This document shows, one piece after another, positions 16,602 through 24,770 of a DNA stretch of 64,000 nt. The stretch comes from Nocardia jiangxiensis NBRC 101359. GTDB lineage: Bacteria > Actinomycetota > Actinomycetes > Mycobacteriales > Mycobacteriaceae. The notes under the pieces are model-generated. The model saw nothing but the letters and a program-made list of their open reading frames with translations, had not been told where the DNA came from and did no database searches. A program made the position numbers and the translations under genes. Every line of letters starts with the position of its first letter. Position 1 is the first letter of the stretch. Location: contig NZ_BAGB01000174.1 of NCBI RefSeq assembly GCF_000308615.1, forward strand, positions 243,076-307,075, read 5' to 3'.

Positions 16602-17291
16602 GTGGATACGAGCCGAGCGTTGAAGACGATTCTGATGGCGGCCGTTGTCTCGGCCGGGGTGGTGGCCTGTGGCGATGGGTCCGGAGGGCTGCCTGATCCG
16701 CACTATCTGTTGCGGGGGGCCGTGGCGGGGGCCGGGGATGTGAGCAGTGCTCATATCGAGATGACCAGTTCCGGGGTGGTTGCCGGGTTGCCGGTGCAGA
16801 ACATGAGCGCTGATGTGGTGGCGCCCAAGGGGAGTGCTGCCGGTGCCTCGGTGGGGACCGTCGAGTCGGTCGGGGTTCGGGTGAACTTCGTGGAGCGGAA
16901 GGGGGTATTGTACTCGCGTGGTCAGGATGGGAAATACGCGCCGGTGCAACAGATTCACGGTGCCGGTACGTTGCCGCATCCCTCGACGCTGCTCGATCCG
17001 GACCACGGTCTGGCGCACACCCTGGCCGATCTGAAGAACGTCGTCACCGAGGTGCGCGAAGACCACGACGGCACGCTCGCCTTCCGCGTGACCGGGGATC
17101 TGCCCGCCGCCGATGTGGGCGCATGGCTGCCCGGCGTGCATGCGGACAAGCGGATCGCGGTGTGGTTCGCCGCGACGGGCCGTCATCAGCCGCTGGGAAC
17201 GCGACTCACGGTGCCGGGCTCCACGCCCGCGTCGATCGATTTCACGCTGTCCAACCTGAACAGGAAAGTTCAAGTACCCCAGGTGGTTTGA
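16602..17291 (+). CDS. LppX/LprAFG-family lipoprotein
   Basis: A 229-residue lipoprotein. The signal peptide carries a lipobox V-V-A-C with the lipidated Cys at residue 23. The mature part follows the LppX_LprAFG layout: SSAHIEMTSSGVVAGLPVQN, a beta-rich body, ADVGAWLPGVHADKRIAVWF, and C-terminal PASIDFTLSNLNRKVQVPQ. Mycobacterial members (LprG, LppX) bind and move lipids such as triacylglycerol or phthiocerol dimycocerosates across the envelope. This copy stands alone, without the MFS partner P55. GTG start. Confidence 0.85.
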   Translation: MDTSRALKTILMAAVVSAGVVACGDGSGGLPDPHYLLRGAVAGAGDVSSAHIEMTSSGVVAGLPVQNMSADVVAPKGSAAGASVGTVESVGVRVNFVERKGVLYSRGQDGKYAPVQQIHGAGTLPHPSTLLDPDHGLAHTLADLKNVVTEVREDHDGTLAFRVTGDLPAADVGAWLPGVHADKRIAVWFAATGRHQPLGTRLTVPGSTPASIDFTLSNLNRKVQVPQVV

Positions 17292-17298
17292 GTGAAAG

Positions 17299-17329
17299 CC
17301 GCGCCCCGGCGGCCATCGCCGGGGCGCGG
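17299..17329. terminator. Bidirectional terminator hairpin between convergent genes
   Basis: A perfect 13-bp stem, CCGCGCCCCGGCG (17299-17311) against CGCCGGGGCGCGG (17317-17329), with a five-base loop. It lies between the stop of the lipoprotein (17291) and that of the minus-strand hotdog gene (17348). No strong T run on either side, as often in high-GC actinobacteria. Confidence 0.7.
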
Positions 17330-17347
17330 TCGACCACCACGGGAAGC

Positions 17348-17794
17348 TCACGGTGCGGGTGTGCGCACCAGGCTCGAGGCGAGAACGAGCACGCCGATGC
17401 TGGCCACGATCTCGCCGTCCACCCGCGCCTGCATCTCCCACTGGGTGTCCTCGGGCAGTTCCGGCTCACCACTGTGCGCCGACACCGTCAGCTCCACTTG
17501 ATCGCCCGGAACAACGAAGCGGCGGAAGCGAAGTCGCTGCGCACGACGTAGTCGTGCGGTGTCCGAGCCCGCAGCCAAGCGCGCGAGGGCCACGGCGCTT
17601 TCGACCAGGAGTACGCCCGGCAGTACCGGATACCGGGGGAAATGCGTCGCGAAATAGGGCATGGTGGCGGTCACGTTCAGATACGCCACCGCGCGAACAC
17701 CGGGTTCGACCGCGCCGATCCGGTCGAAGGCGGGTGTGCCCAGCGTGGCCAGGGGGCCGGTCGTCAGGGTTCCGGGTATCAGCGTTCCGGTCAT
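17348..17794 (-). CDS. FabZ-like hotdog dehydratase
   Basis: A 148-residue hotdog-fold protein. It carries the FabZ active-site block THFPRYPVLPGVLLVESAVAL (about residues 50-70), where His sits on the central helix loop and Glu on the helix. The tail QARVDGEIVASIGVLVLAS is also typical. Known relatives dehydrate 3-hydroxyacyl-ACP. It is last of a four-gene minus-strand operon, beside a second, more divergent hotdog protein. The facing plus-strand cluster has an ACP and two ketosynthases, so the pair probably supplies dehydration for that pathway. Confidence 0.75.
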   Translation of the reverse strand: MTGTLIPGTLTTGPLATLGTPAFDRIGAVEPGVRAVAYLNVTATMPYFATHFPRYPVLPGVLLVESAVALARLAAGSDTARLRRAQRLRFRRFVVPGDQVELTVSAHSGEPELPEDTQWEMQARVDGEIVASIGVLVLASSLVRTPAP

Positions 17795-17803
17795 CTCTGC
17801 CTC

Positions 17804-18256
17804 CTAATCCATCGGGCCGCGGCCCAGCAACATATCCGCCATCCGCGCGGTATCCACGGGATCGTCCAGCCGCTCGGCGTCGACGAACGCGCACATCAGG
17901 CTGTGCACCAACAGGATCGGCTCGCCGCCGACCTCGACCCGGCCGTCCATCATGGCGGTGCGGTTGCGTTTGGAGGTGACCTGCGCGGTCATGCGCAGGA
18001 CGTCACCGGGCACCGCATCGCGCAGTACACGCACCTCGCCCAGGCTCAGCAGGGCCGCGCGTTTGCGATGCTCGGAACTGAGCAGTACCAGCCACGCCCC
18101 GGCCTGGCACAGCGCTTCCAGCGCCAGACCGAACGGCAGCACCGGGCCGGATTCATCTGTCTGCCAATGGTTTTCGTATACCGAAACCGCCTTGCGGGCC
18201 ACGATGCTGCGGTCCGCATCCCACGATTCGATGCGATCGATCAGATGGAAACGCAC
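17804..18256 (-). CDS. Hotdog-fold protein, FabZ/FabA-like, divergent active site
   Basis: About 150 residues from a GTG at 18256 (VRFHLIDRIESWDADRSIVA). The fold pattern is clear: LIDRIE at the start, then PVLPFGLALEALCQAGAWLV in the helix position, then strands (RMTAQVTSKRNRTAMMDGRV). The usual H-x-P-x-x-P-G motif is reduced to a region without the His (GPVLPFG), so catalysis alone is doubtful; it may pair with the neighbouring FabZ-like subunit as a heterodimer. The gene starts a few bases after the upstream stop. Confidence 0.65.
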   Translation of the reverse strand: MRFHLIDRIESWDADRSIVARKAVSVYENHWQTDESGPVLPFGLALEALCQAGAWLVLLSSEHRKRAALLSLGEVRVLRDAVPGDVLRMTAQVTSKRNRTAMMDGRVEVGGEPILLVHSLMCAFVDAERLDDPVDTARMADMLLGRGPMD

Positions 18257-18261
18257 GTCGA

Positions 18262-18900
18262 TCAGCCCTCGCTCGTGTCGGCCCGGGAATGCAGTGCCCG
18301 CAGCTGGTCGGACAGGGGTGTGGTGGTCACCGCCGCGAGGCGGTCGAGGGCGGCCGGGTCGTAGACCAGGCGCGCGGCCGAGAGGATCTCCTCGACATCC
18401 AGCGCCCGCAGGCAGCGTTCCAGCTGTGTCGCGGTCGCGACCTCCATGACCGTGCCGAGGGTGAGCCAATCCTGCCGGTCGGCCAGCGCGCGGGCGATCG
18501 CGACCGCGAGATCGACCGGCAGTCCCGCGATCAGCGCCGCCGATCGATGCAGGTCCAGATAGGCGGCAACGCGAGCGAGCAGCTCGGGCCGCAAGCGCTT
18601 GGCCACCGACAGCGCCCGCGCGGGTTCGAGCACGGCCGCCAGATGCGCGGTCATGAGCGCACTGTTGTTGTGCGAGGCCACTTTTGCGGCCACGGGCGGC
18701 GGCAGCACCCTGGTGGCGGCGACGATCTTGCCGAGGCCGTCCTCGGTGACCGAGAAGAAGTGGTCGTAGACCAGATGCAGCAGGGCGTCCAGATCGCCGG
18801 TGGGCACCTCGGCCAGGTAGTCCAGGCGCTCGACCGGAATCTCCAGCGCGCGTGCCAGCCGGTCCCGCGCGGCGGCCCTGGTCTCGGCGGAGTCGATCAC
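18262..18900 (-). CDS. All-helical protein of unknown function in the lipid cluster
   Basis: A 212-residue protein, almost entirely helical by eye, with short repeated helices (LLHLVYDHFFSV, LMTAHLAAVLEPARALSVAKRL, LARVAAYLDLHRSAALIAGL, LGTVMEVATATQLERCLRAL, LSDQLRALHSRA). The layout recalls MgtE-N or armadillo-like repeats, which often mediate protein contacts. No catalytic motif. The GTG start overlaps the stop of the upstream gene and it is followed closely by the hotdog genes, so it probably serves the same pathway. Confidence 0.6.
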   Translation of the reverse strand: MIDSAETRAAARDRLARALEIPVERLDYLAEVPTGDLDALLHLVYDHFFSVTEDGLGKIVAATRVLPPPVAAKVASHNNSALMTAHLAAVLEPARALSVAKRLRPELLARVAAYLDLHRSAALIAGLPVDLAVAIARALADRQDWLTLGTVMEVATATQLERCLRALDVEEILSAARLVYDPAALDRLAAVTTTPLSDQLRALHSRADTSEG

Positions 18901-19109
18901 AGACCCACCGCCCTGCGAACCGCGCCGCGCAGGAATCCGGGCACGTTGTCCAGCGCGCCGAACGCATCGGTGGTGAGCTGCTCGGCCCTGCTCTGCGCCG
19001 CCTGCGCGATCAGCCGGGCGAGATCATCGCGATCCGCCTGCGATAATGCTGAAATCGATTCCGGTACAGCATGTTTCAAGATGCTGGTCAGGTCATCGGA
19101 ATCGGTCAT
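18897..19109 (-). CDS. Small helical protein, first gene of the hotdog operon
   Basis: A 70-residue protein from the ATG preceded by GGGAGGT: MTDSDDLTSILKHAVPESIS, then ALSQADRDDLARLIAQAAQS and a hydrophobic VPGFLRGAVRRAVGL end. It overlaps the next gene by four bases. Two amphipathic helices are likely. Function unknown. Confidence 0.55.
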   Translation of the reverse strand: MTDSDDLTSILKHAVPESISALSQADRDDLARLIAQAAQSRAEQLTTDAFGALDNVPGFLRGAVRRAVGL

Positions 19110-19377
19110 GGGAACCTCCCGGAAATCGAGCTGCATCGACTGGAGTGACGGCGGAGCGACGTCGGGCCCGCGCGCGTGTCGAGTGGTGCGGAGAAGGCTG
19201 GGATGGGGCATCTTCGACCGGAAGAATGTCGTCCCGAAAGTACCACGCGTACCAGCGCTCTGCGAGTTGACCGGCGCTCGTGCGCGTACCTACTCTGACC
19301 CTCGCGCGCCGGCCTCTCGGCGACGCCGCCCGATGTACTCACATTGTGGCAATTCATCGAATTTCGGGGAGATGTTC

Positions 19378-19821
19378 ATGTCCGAGAACGATACTGCCGT
19401 GCCTGTCGACCGATCCCTCGCGGCCGAGTTCAACGCGATCGTCCGGGGGATCGACGACGACACGCTGAACAGGTCGATGTCCGACGCGCTGAGTCGAGAG
19501 TTGGTGCTGGCAGCGGTATTTCGCGAGATGCCCGCTCGGATGCGGGCGGATCGAACCGCCCGCAAACGCGCCGTCGTACGGTGGCGGATCGGAGATCCGG
19601 CCGCGGTCTGGACCGTGGTCGTCGACGTCGGCGGGTGCACCACACACAGTGGTCCGACCGACGAAATCCCTGATGTCACAGTAGAACTCGAGATGGTGCC
19701 GTTCCTGCGGCTGATCGCCGGACAGGTCGGCGGCTTCGCCCTCACGGCCACCGGTCGGCTGCGAATCAAGGGCAACCTGCTGCTCGCCCGCAAGCTCGAG
19801 GATTGGTTCGCGCGCGAGTGA
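19378..19821 (+). CDS. SCP2 sterol-binding-domain protein
   Basis: A 147-residue protein starting at the ATG after GGGGAG. It has the SCP2-like beta-alpha fold: RAVVRWRIGDPAAVWTVVVD, VTVELEMVPFLRLIAGQVGG, then the C-terminal LTATGRLRIKGNLLLARKLE. SCP2 domains carry sterols, fatty acyl groups or other hydrophobic ligands. A second SCP2 gene lies in the same cluster (24264), making a lipid-carrier role in this pathway likely. It is transcribed divergently from the hotdog operon. Confidence 0.75.
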   Translation: MSENDTAVPVDRSLAAEFNAIVRGIDDDTLNRSMSDALSRELVLAAVFREMPARMRADRTARKRAVVRWRIGDPAAVWTVVVDVGGCTTHSGPTDEIPDVTVELEMVPFLRLIAGQVGGFALTATGRLRIKGNLLLARKLEDWFARE

Positions 19822-20185
19822 GGATTTCATTCGAAAGTGTGCATCCTGCAACATGTTCGGGCGTGCGGGTAGTTAATGACGTGTCCCGCAACCTCTCTGG
19901 GCTGGGAAGAGGCGCTCGGATGTAACCAGCGGTTGACGGTCCGAAGGTCGTAACTTAGTCTTTGTAAAGACCGGAAGCAAAGGCGCTCAGCATCATCCGA
20001 CCCCCCAGTGTTGTGGCGGTTGTTTCTCTGTACCTCGAACCGATCGACTTCTCGAATCCGACCGATCTCGCAGTCGGATCATATTTCCCGGAATGCGGCG
20101 GTGGTTATCCGTCACATGATTTCTCCGCTGGATTCCGTGCTGCTCACAGAGCATCTCCTTGCGTACCCTCAGGGAAGGCTGGCAC
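19822..20185 (+). promoter_or_regulatory. Leader/promoter region of the ACP-darB-darA operon
   Basis: 364 bases without a convincing gene. A -35-like TTGACG (19933-19938) and -10-like TAGTCT (19956-19961) are 17 bases apart. A perfect palindrome GTCTTT-GT-AAAGAC (19958-19971) overlaps the -10 and could be an operator. Further down, ATCCGAC (20056-20062) pairs with GTCGGAT (20073-20079) and could form a hairpin in the leader RNA. A strong AGGGAAGG ribosome site precedes the ACP ATG. No dedicated regulator gene is found in the cluster. Confidence 0.5.
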
Positions 20186-20470
20186 ATGCAGGTCGAGACA
20201 TCGATCCGCGATGATATCGCGGAATTCTTGCAGGCACATTATCAGATCGATCTGGACTCCGTATCCGCGGATGCGACGATGGAGGACCTCGGTCTCGATT
20301 CCCTCGGAGTGCTTTCGGTCGCGGATCTGATCGAAACGAAGTATGGCATTTCCCTGGACGATGAACGTATCGCGTCGGTGCGAACGTTCTCTGATCTGAT
20401 GGACCTCATCCGGGTCAAGGTCGAAGAAGGTAAGGCCAACGAATCCGCACGTGCGGAAACGAGGGGCTGA
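20186..20470 (+). CDS. Acyl carrier protein
   Basis: A 94-residue carrier protein with the phosphopantetheine motif GLDSLGVLSVAD (Ser39) in a typical four-helix ACP (IRDDIAEFLQAHYQIDLDSV, TMEDLGLD, then KYGISLDDERIASVRTFSDL). It holds growing acyl chains as thioesters. Start chosen at the ATG with AGGGAAGG; upstream in-frame starts would add non-homologous residues. It lies 7 bases before the DarB-like ketosynthase, as in dialkylresorcinol operons that include their own ACP. Confidence 0.88.
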   Translation: MQVETSIRDDIAEFLQAHYQIDLDSVSADATMEDLGLDSLGVLSVADLIETKYGISLDDERIASVRTFSDLMDLIRVKVEEGKANESARAETRG

Positions 20471-20477
20471 GTATCAG

Positions 20478-21635
20478 ATGAACGATGTTTACATCACTGC
20501 CACCGGCCGTTTCCTGCCGGGCGACCCGATCACGAACGACGAGATCGAGGAATACATCGGAAAGGCCGGTCGTGCGTCCTCGGATCTGAAGGATCAGATT
20601 CTGCAGAACAGTGGCATCAAAACTCGCCACTACGCGATCGACAAGAATCAGCAGACGGTGTATTCGAATGCCGCGCTGGCCGCGGCCGCGGTCCGCGACG
20701 CGGTGGAGCGCGCGGGCGTATCGGCCGAACAGGTCGAGATGCTGGCCGCGGCGACGACACTGCCCGATCTGATGGGCCCCGGGCACGCCAGCATGGTGCA
20801 CGGCGAGCTGGATTACCCGCCCATGGAGATCGTCACCGCGCACGGCATCTGCAGCTCCGGCATGATGGCGCTGAAGAATGCGTATCTGCAGGTCAAGGTG
20901 GGTGAGAAGGCGACCGCGGTGGCGGTGGCCAGCGAATTGGCCTCGCGTGGGTTCAAGCACACGCGCTACGAGGAGATGAACGCGCTCACCGAGGACGGCT
21001 CGCTGCCGATGGAGACCGCGTTCCTGCGGTACATGCTCTCCGACGGCGCCGGCGCGGCCGTGGTGTCCGACACCCCGGCCAGTGACCGGATCAGCCTGCG
21101 CATGGACTGGATCTCGCTCACCTCCTACGCGAACACCGAAAAAGCGTGCATGTATTTCGGCAGCAACAAGAACACCATCGACAAGGCGTGGGCGGATTAT
21201 CCGAACGCCACCGCCGCCGCGCAGGACGGGGCGCTCGTGGCGCGGCAGAAACTGTCGCTGCTGCCGCATCTGGTCCGTGTCGGCATCGACGAATACGAGC
21301 GTCTGGCGGTGGCCGGGAAATTCGATCCGGACAAGGTGACCTGGTTCCCCGCGCACTATTCCAGCGAGCGGATGAAGACCATGCTCACCGGTGAATTGCG
21401 GCGGCGCGGCGTCTCGGCCGGTCGGCCCGAGGCGTGGTACAGCAATCTCACCCGGGTCGGAAATATCGGAAGTGCGAGCATTTACGTGATCGTCGACGAA
21501 ATGCTGCGCGAGAATCTCATTCGCCCGGGTGACACTCTGCTGTGCATGGTGCCCGAATCCGGACGTTTCGCGATTTCCTTCATGCATCTGACCGCGGTCG
21601 CACCGAGCGAATCGGCGGCGAAGGAAACCGCATGA
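20478..21635 (+). CDS. darB: DarB-like ketosynthase III (dialkylresorcinol type)
   Basis: A 385-residue KAS III-fold enzyme with the triad C125 (TAHGICSSGMMALK), H293 (WFPAHYSSE) and N329 (TRVGNIGSASIYV). Features beyond generic FabH match DarB as I know it: MNDVYITATGRFLPG, NDEIEEYIGKAG, SGIKTRHYAIDKN, PGHASMVHGEL, FLRYMLSDGAGAAVV, EKACMYFGSN and LLCMVPESGRFAISF. DarB joins two 3-oxoacyl-ACP chains to form the carbon skeleton of dialkylresorcinols. The darA-like partner follows with an ATGA overlap, which makes the assignment much stronger. Substrate chain lengths cannot be read from sequence. Confidence 0.85.
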   Translation: MNDVYITATGRFLPGDPITNDEIEEYIGKAGRASSDLKDQILQNSGIKTRHYAIDKNQQTVYSNAALAAAAVRDAVERAGVSAEQVEMLAAATTLPDLMGPGHASMVHGELDYPPMEIVTAHGICSSGMMALKNAYLQVKVGEKATAVAVASELASRGFKHTRYEEMNALTEDGSLPMETAFLRYMLSDGAGAAVVSDTPASDRISLRMDWISLTSYANTEKACMYFGSNKNTIDKAWADYPNATAAAQDGALVARQKLSLLPHLVRVGIDEYERLAVAGKFDPDKVTWFPAHYSSERMKTMLTGELRRRGVSAGRPEAWYSNLTRVGNIGSASIYVIVDEMLRENLIRPGDTLLCMVPESGRFAISFMHLTAVAPSESAAKETA

Positions 21636-22591
21636 CGGGCGAATCCGTCCGTACCGTCGTCGTTGTCGAATATTCCCAGACCGGGCAGCTCGACGAGGCG
21701 GTGGATGCACTGGTGGGGCCATTGCTGGCGGCGGGATGGCAGGTGCGTCATATCGGGATCGAACCGATTCCGGCATTTCCGCTCCCGTGGCCGGTAACGC
21801 GATTCTTCGGAGTGTTCCCGGAATGTGCGGACGAGAACGCCACCGTGCCGATCACCTCGGCCGGGTCCGAATTGGCTACTGCATCAAGTGATTTGGTGAT
21901 CTTCGCCTATCAGGTCTGGTATCTGGCCCCTTCGCTGCCGATGCGCAGTGCGCTGACGCGTCATCCCGAACTGTTCGCCGACCGGGAAGTGCTGACCCTC
22001 GTGGCCTGCCGGAACATGTGGTACTCGGCGGCCGCGGAGGTGCAACGCCGATTGCGGGCGATCGGTGCGCGTCAGCTGGGCACGGTGGCCGCGATCGACA
22101 CTCGTCCGCAGGCGCTGACCTTGGTGACCACGCTGCGCTGGTTGCTGCTCGGCCGCCGGAACGGCGCGCTGTTCGGGCGGGCGGGCATCGGCGACGACGA
22201 ACTCGAGCGGCTCGGCGCGCTCGGTGCGGGACTGCTCACCACCTCGTCCGCGCAGGACGTGCGCGCGCTGCTGCGCGAGCAGACCTCGGCCCCGGTCGTG
22301 CCGGTGCTGGCCGCCGCTGATCTGCTGGCGGGCAAAGCATTCCGTGGTTGGGGTGCGGTGATCCGGCGCTCCTCGACGTTCGGCTCGGGCGCGCGGGCGG
22401 CCAGTCTGGGCGCCTTCGTCGGCTCGCTGGGACTGGCGATCGTGCTGGGACTGCCGAGCCTGGCGCTGGCACGCGCGCTCGGTGGTCGCCGATTCGACCG
22501 GTTCGTCGAGGCCCGCGTGGCCGCGACGACGAATCCCGAGAACTCGGTCGACAAGACGGAATCCGTTGTGGAGGAAGGGGTTCCATCGTGA
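21632..22591 (+). CDS. darA: DarA-like dialkylresorcinol condensing enzyme
   Basis: A 319-residue protein of the DarA family. The flavodoxin-like start is VVVVEYSQTGQLDEAVDALV, followed by PAFPLPWPVTRFFGVFPE. The signature LVIFAYQVWYLAPSLPMRSA and VLTLVACRNMWYSAAAEVQR block follow. The C-terminal part is hydrophobic (LGAFVGSLGLAIVLGLPSLA, about residues 265-285) and suggests membrane attachment. DarA acts with DarB, cyclising/aromatising the condensed beta-keto chains to 2,5-dialkylresorcinol (or cyclohexanedione). The gene overlaps both neighbours by four bases. DarA-DarB pairs are best known from Bacteroidetes and Proteobacteria, so an actinobacterial copy is notable. Confidence 0.83.
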   Translation: MTGESVRTVVVVEYSQTGQLDEAVDALVGPLLAAGWQVRHIGIEPIPAFPLPWPVTRFFGVFPECADENATVPITSAGSELATASSDLVIFAYQVWYLAPSLPMRSALTRHPELFADREVLTLVACRNMWYSAAAEVQRRLRAIGARQLGTVAAIDTRPQALTLVTTLRWLLLGRRNGALFGRAGIGDDELERLGALGAGLLTTSSAQDVRALLREQTSAPVVPVLAAADLLAGKAFRGWGAVIRRSSTFGSGARAASLGAFVGSLGLAIVLGLPSLALARALGGRRFDRFVEARVAATTNPENSVDKTESVVEEGVPS

Positions 22592-24267
22592 CTGTGTTGC
22601 GCACACAGGTCGCCGTCGTCGGCGCGGGGCCGACCGGGTCGGCCACCGCGTTGTGCCTGGCCCGCGCCGGAGTCGAGGTCGTGGTGCTCGAACGCCGCAC
22701 CGAGCCGCCGCGCCACCCGCAGGCGACGCTGGTGAACGTCCGCACCACCGAGATCCTGCGCGAATTGGATCTGCTGGACGCGGCCCTGGCTGTGGGCACC
22801 TCGCTGGAACAGGCGGCGCGCGTGCGCTTCCTGCACCAGGCCGCCGGTGCGGAACTCGGCCGACTGGAACTGGTGCAGACCACTGACAAGCTGATGCGGC
22901 TGGCCCGCCAGAGTCCGACGATGCCGATGATCTGCCCGCAGAACCGGATGCAGGCGGTGCTCACCGAACAACTCCGGCTCAGCCGCAATGCCACCCTGCT
23001 GACCGGTGTGCGGGCCGAGGAGGTCGCGCCGACGGCGAGCGGGGTCTCGATCGGCTACGTCGACACCGACGGCATTCAGGGGCGCGTGGTGGCGGACTAC
23101 CTCGTGCTGGCGGAGGGAATGCACGGCGGGTTGCGCGGCCGATGCGGGATGGGCCGGGCCGAGACCGCGGCGCTGGGTTCGCTGCTGGACATCTATTTCC
23201 GCGCGGACCTGCGGGACCGGCTCGGCGCGGACAGCGTCCTGCAGTGGATCGTCAACGACCGGATCCGCGGGGTCCTGATCACCGTCGCGCCCGACGCGGG
23301 TGAATGGCTGCTCGAGATCCCGATCGAGGAAGGCGCGGCGGTACCCGATGCCGATGTGGCGCTGCGGCAGGCGCTGGGTGCGGGGATCGACGCCGAGATC
23401 CGCTCGTCCCGCACCTGGACCATGGGCTGCACCGGAGTGGATCGCTGGCGCGACGACTCCGGCCGGGTCTTCGTCGTCGGAGACGCCGCGCACACCTTTC
23501 CGCCCACCGGCGGATTCGGGATGAACACCGGCATCCAGGACGGCCACAATCTCGCCTGGAAACTGACCGCGGTACTGGGCGGTTGGGCCCAGCCGGAGCT
23601 GCTGGACTCCTACGGCGCCGAGCGGGCGCCCGTCGCGAACTTCAACGCCGAGCAGAGCACCCGCAATGCGGTGGCGATGCGCGAATTCGGTGATGCCGCC
23701 GCGGCATTGCTGGCCGATTCGCCCGACCTCGACCCGAGCGCGCTCGCCGACGGCATAGAGGCCCAACGCCCGCATTTCGACTTCTACGGGCAGGCGCTGG
23801 GTTTCCGTTACGGCGCCGACGAGCCGGTCGAATCGGTGGTCGATTACCGTCCTCGCGTCGAGATCGGTTGTCGCGCACCACATCACTGGCTGCGCGACGA
23901 GTCCGGTGAGTACCTGGGCGTGCTCGATCTCGCCGCCGGGGGTTTCGTGCTGCTGTGTGGTCCGGAACAGGCCGAGCGGTGGGCGGATTCGGTGGGATAC
24001 GTCCATCTGATGAACACCGTGCCGGTCGTCACGGCCGCCGTGTTCCCGGATGATCGCGGCGAAAAGGTCAGCGGTGCAAGGACATTGATCGACACAACCG
24101 GTGAGCTGCTGGCCGAGTACGGACTCGCCGGACCCGGTGCGGTGCTGATCCGTCCCGATGGCCACATCGGCGCGCTGCTGGCCGGAGCCGACCCGTACAA
24201 CGAAACGATCCGTGCCGTGATCGACTGCACGGCAACGGGTCTGCAGAGATCCGAGGTGCTGACATGA
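22588..24267 (+). CDS. FAD-dependent aromatic-type monooxygenase
   Basis: A 559-residue group A flavoprotein monooxygenase (MhpA/PgaE-like). It shows the dinucleotide fold VAVVGAGPTGSATALCLARA (residues 7-26), then EVVVLERR. The DG-type region contains YLVLAEGMHGGLRGRCG, and the FAD block is FVVGDAAHTFPPTGGFGMNT followed by GIQDGHNLAWKL. A C-terminal thioredoxin-like domain is indicated by the length and GPGAVLIRPDGHIGALLAG. NAD(P)H and O2 are used to hydroxylate phenolic rings; a resorcinol product of DarA/DarB is the natural candidate substrate (inference). GTG start after GGAGGAAGGGG, overlapping the darA stop. Confidence 0.87.
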   Translation: MTVLRTQVAVVGAGPTGSATALCLARAGVEVVVLERRTEPPRHPQATLVNVRTTEILRELDLLDAALAVGTSLEQAARVRFLHQAAGAELGRLELVQTTDKLMRLARQSPTMPMICPQNRMQAVLTEQLRLSRNATLLTGVRAEEVAPTASGVSIGYVDTDGIQGRVVADYLVLAEGMHGGLRGRCGMGRAETAALGSLLDIYFRADLRDRLGADSVLQWIVNDRIRGVLITVAPDAGEWLLEIPIEEGAAVPDADVALRQALGAGIDAEIRSSRTWTMGCTGVDRWRDDSGRVFVVGDAAHTFPPTGGFGMNTGIQDGHNLAWKLTAVLGGWAQPELLDSYGAERAPVANFNAEQSTRNAVAMREFGDAAAALLADSPDLDPSALADGIEAQRPHFDFYGQALGFRYGADEPVESVVDYRPRVEIGCRAPHHWLRDESGEYLGVLDLAAGGFVLLCGPEQAERWADSVGYVHLMNTVPVVTAAVFPDDRGEKVSGARTLIDTTGELLAEYGLAGPGAVLIRPDGHIGALLAGADPYNETIRAVIDCTATGLQRSEVLT

Positions 24268-24770
24268 ACTCCGGGGCATTGGACCGGGCCGTGGCGATCG
24301 CGGCGGAATCCGGTAAGGCGAGCCGGTCACAGATCGAGGACCTGCTGTCCGGGGAGCGCCCGCGCGTGCGCTCCGTGGTGGAGGTGCTTCCCGAGGCCGA
24401 TCTGATCTGGGCGCTGGGCACCGATGTGGGGGAGCAGGCGCTGCGCAACGCCTTCGACCTGATGCCCAGCTACTACGTCGCCGGGAACTTCGATCGCGAC
24501 ATCCTGGTGCGCTACAAGGTGACTCGCGCCCCGGGCGAGCCGGTGGTGCAGGACGTGCGGTTCGGGCCGCAGACGTGCGGACTCGTCGAGCCCGGCGACA
24601 CCCCCGATCTCACCGTATTCCTCGACGGCACGGGTTTCGTGAAGATCGCGACCGGTCTGGTCAAAGGGATGGAGTTGCTCATGCGAGGAGAACTCGAGGT
24701 CTCCGGCGACGCGCAGGTCGCCATGAAGATGGAGGCGTTCTTCGGCCTGGCCCCGGCGGGTAAGCGATGA
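24264..24770 (+). CDS. SCP2 sterol-binding-domain protein (second copy)
   Basis: A 168-residue protein with SCP2-like features: NFDRDILVRYKVTRAPGEPV, PDLTVFLDGTGFVKIATGLV, then MELLMRGELEVSGDAQVAMK at the C-terminal ligand-tunnel helix. The N-terminal 40 residues (GALDRAVAIAAESGKASRSQ, IEDLLSGERPRV) are extra compared with minimal SCP2 domains. It overlaps both neighbouring genes by four bases, so it is expressed with the monooxygenase and the FabF-type ketosynthase. Likely a carrier for a hydrophobic intermediate. Confidence 0.75.
   Translation: MNSGALDRAVAIAAESGKASRSQIEDLLSGERPRVRSVVEVLPEADLIWALGTDVGEQALRNAFDLMPSYYVAGNFDRDILVRYKVTRAPGEPVVQDVRFGPQTCGLVEPGDTPDLTVFLDGTGFVKIATGLVKGMELLMRGELEVSGDAQVAMKMEAFFGLAPAGKR

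Noticed and set aside
21510..21524. GAGAATCTCATTCGC resembling the same palindrome
   Set aside because: It lies inside the darB coding region, where it encodes conserved family residues, so it is probably coincidental. It does show that isolated matches can arise by chance.
22072..24330. 752-codon open frame on the minus strand opposite the FAD monooxygenase
   Set aside because: Composition is Arg/Gly/His-rich with no family motif, and it mirrors a clearly real gene; long antisense frames are normal at this GC content.
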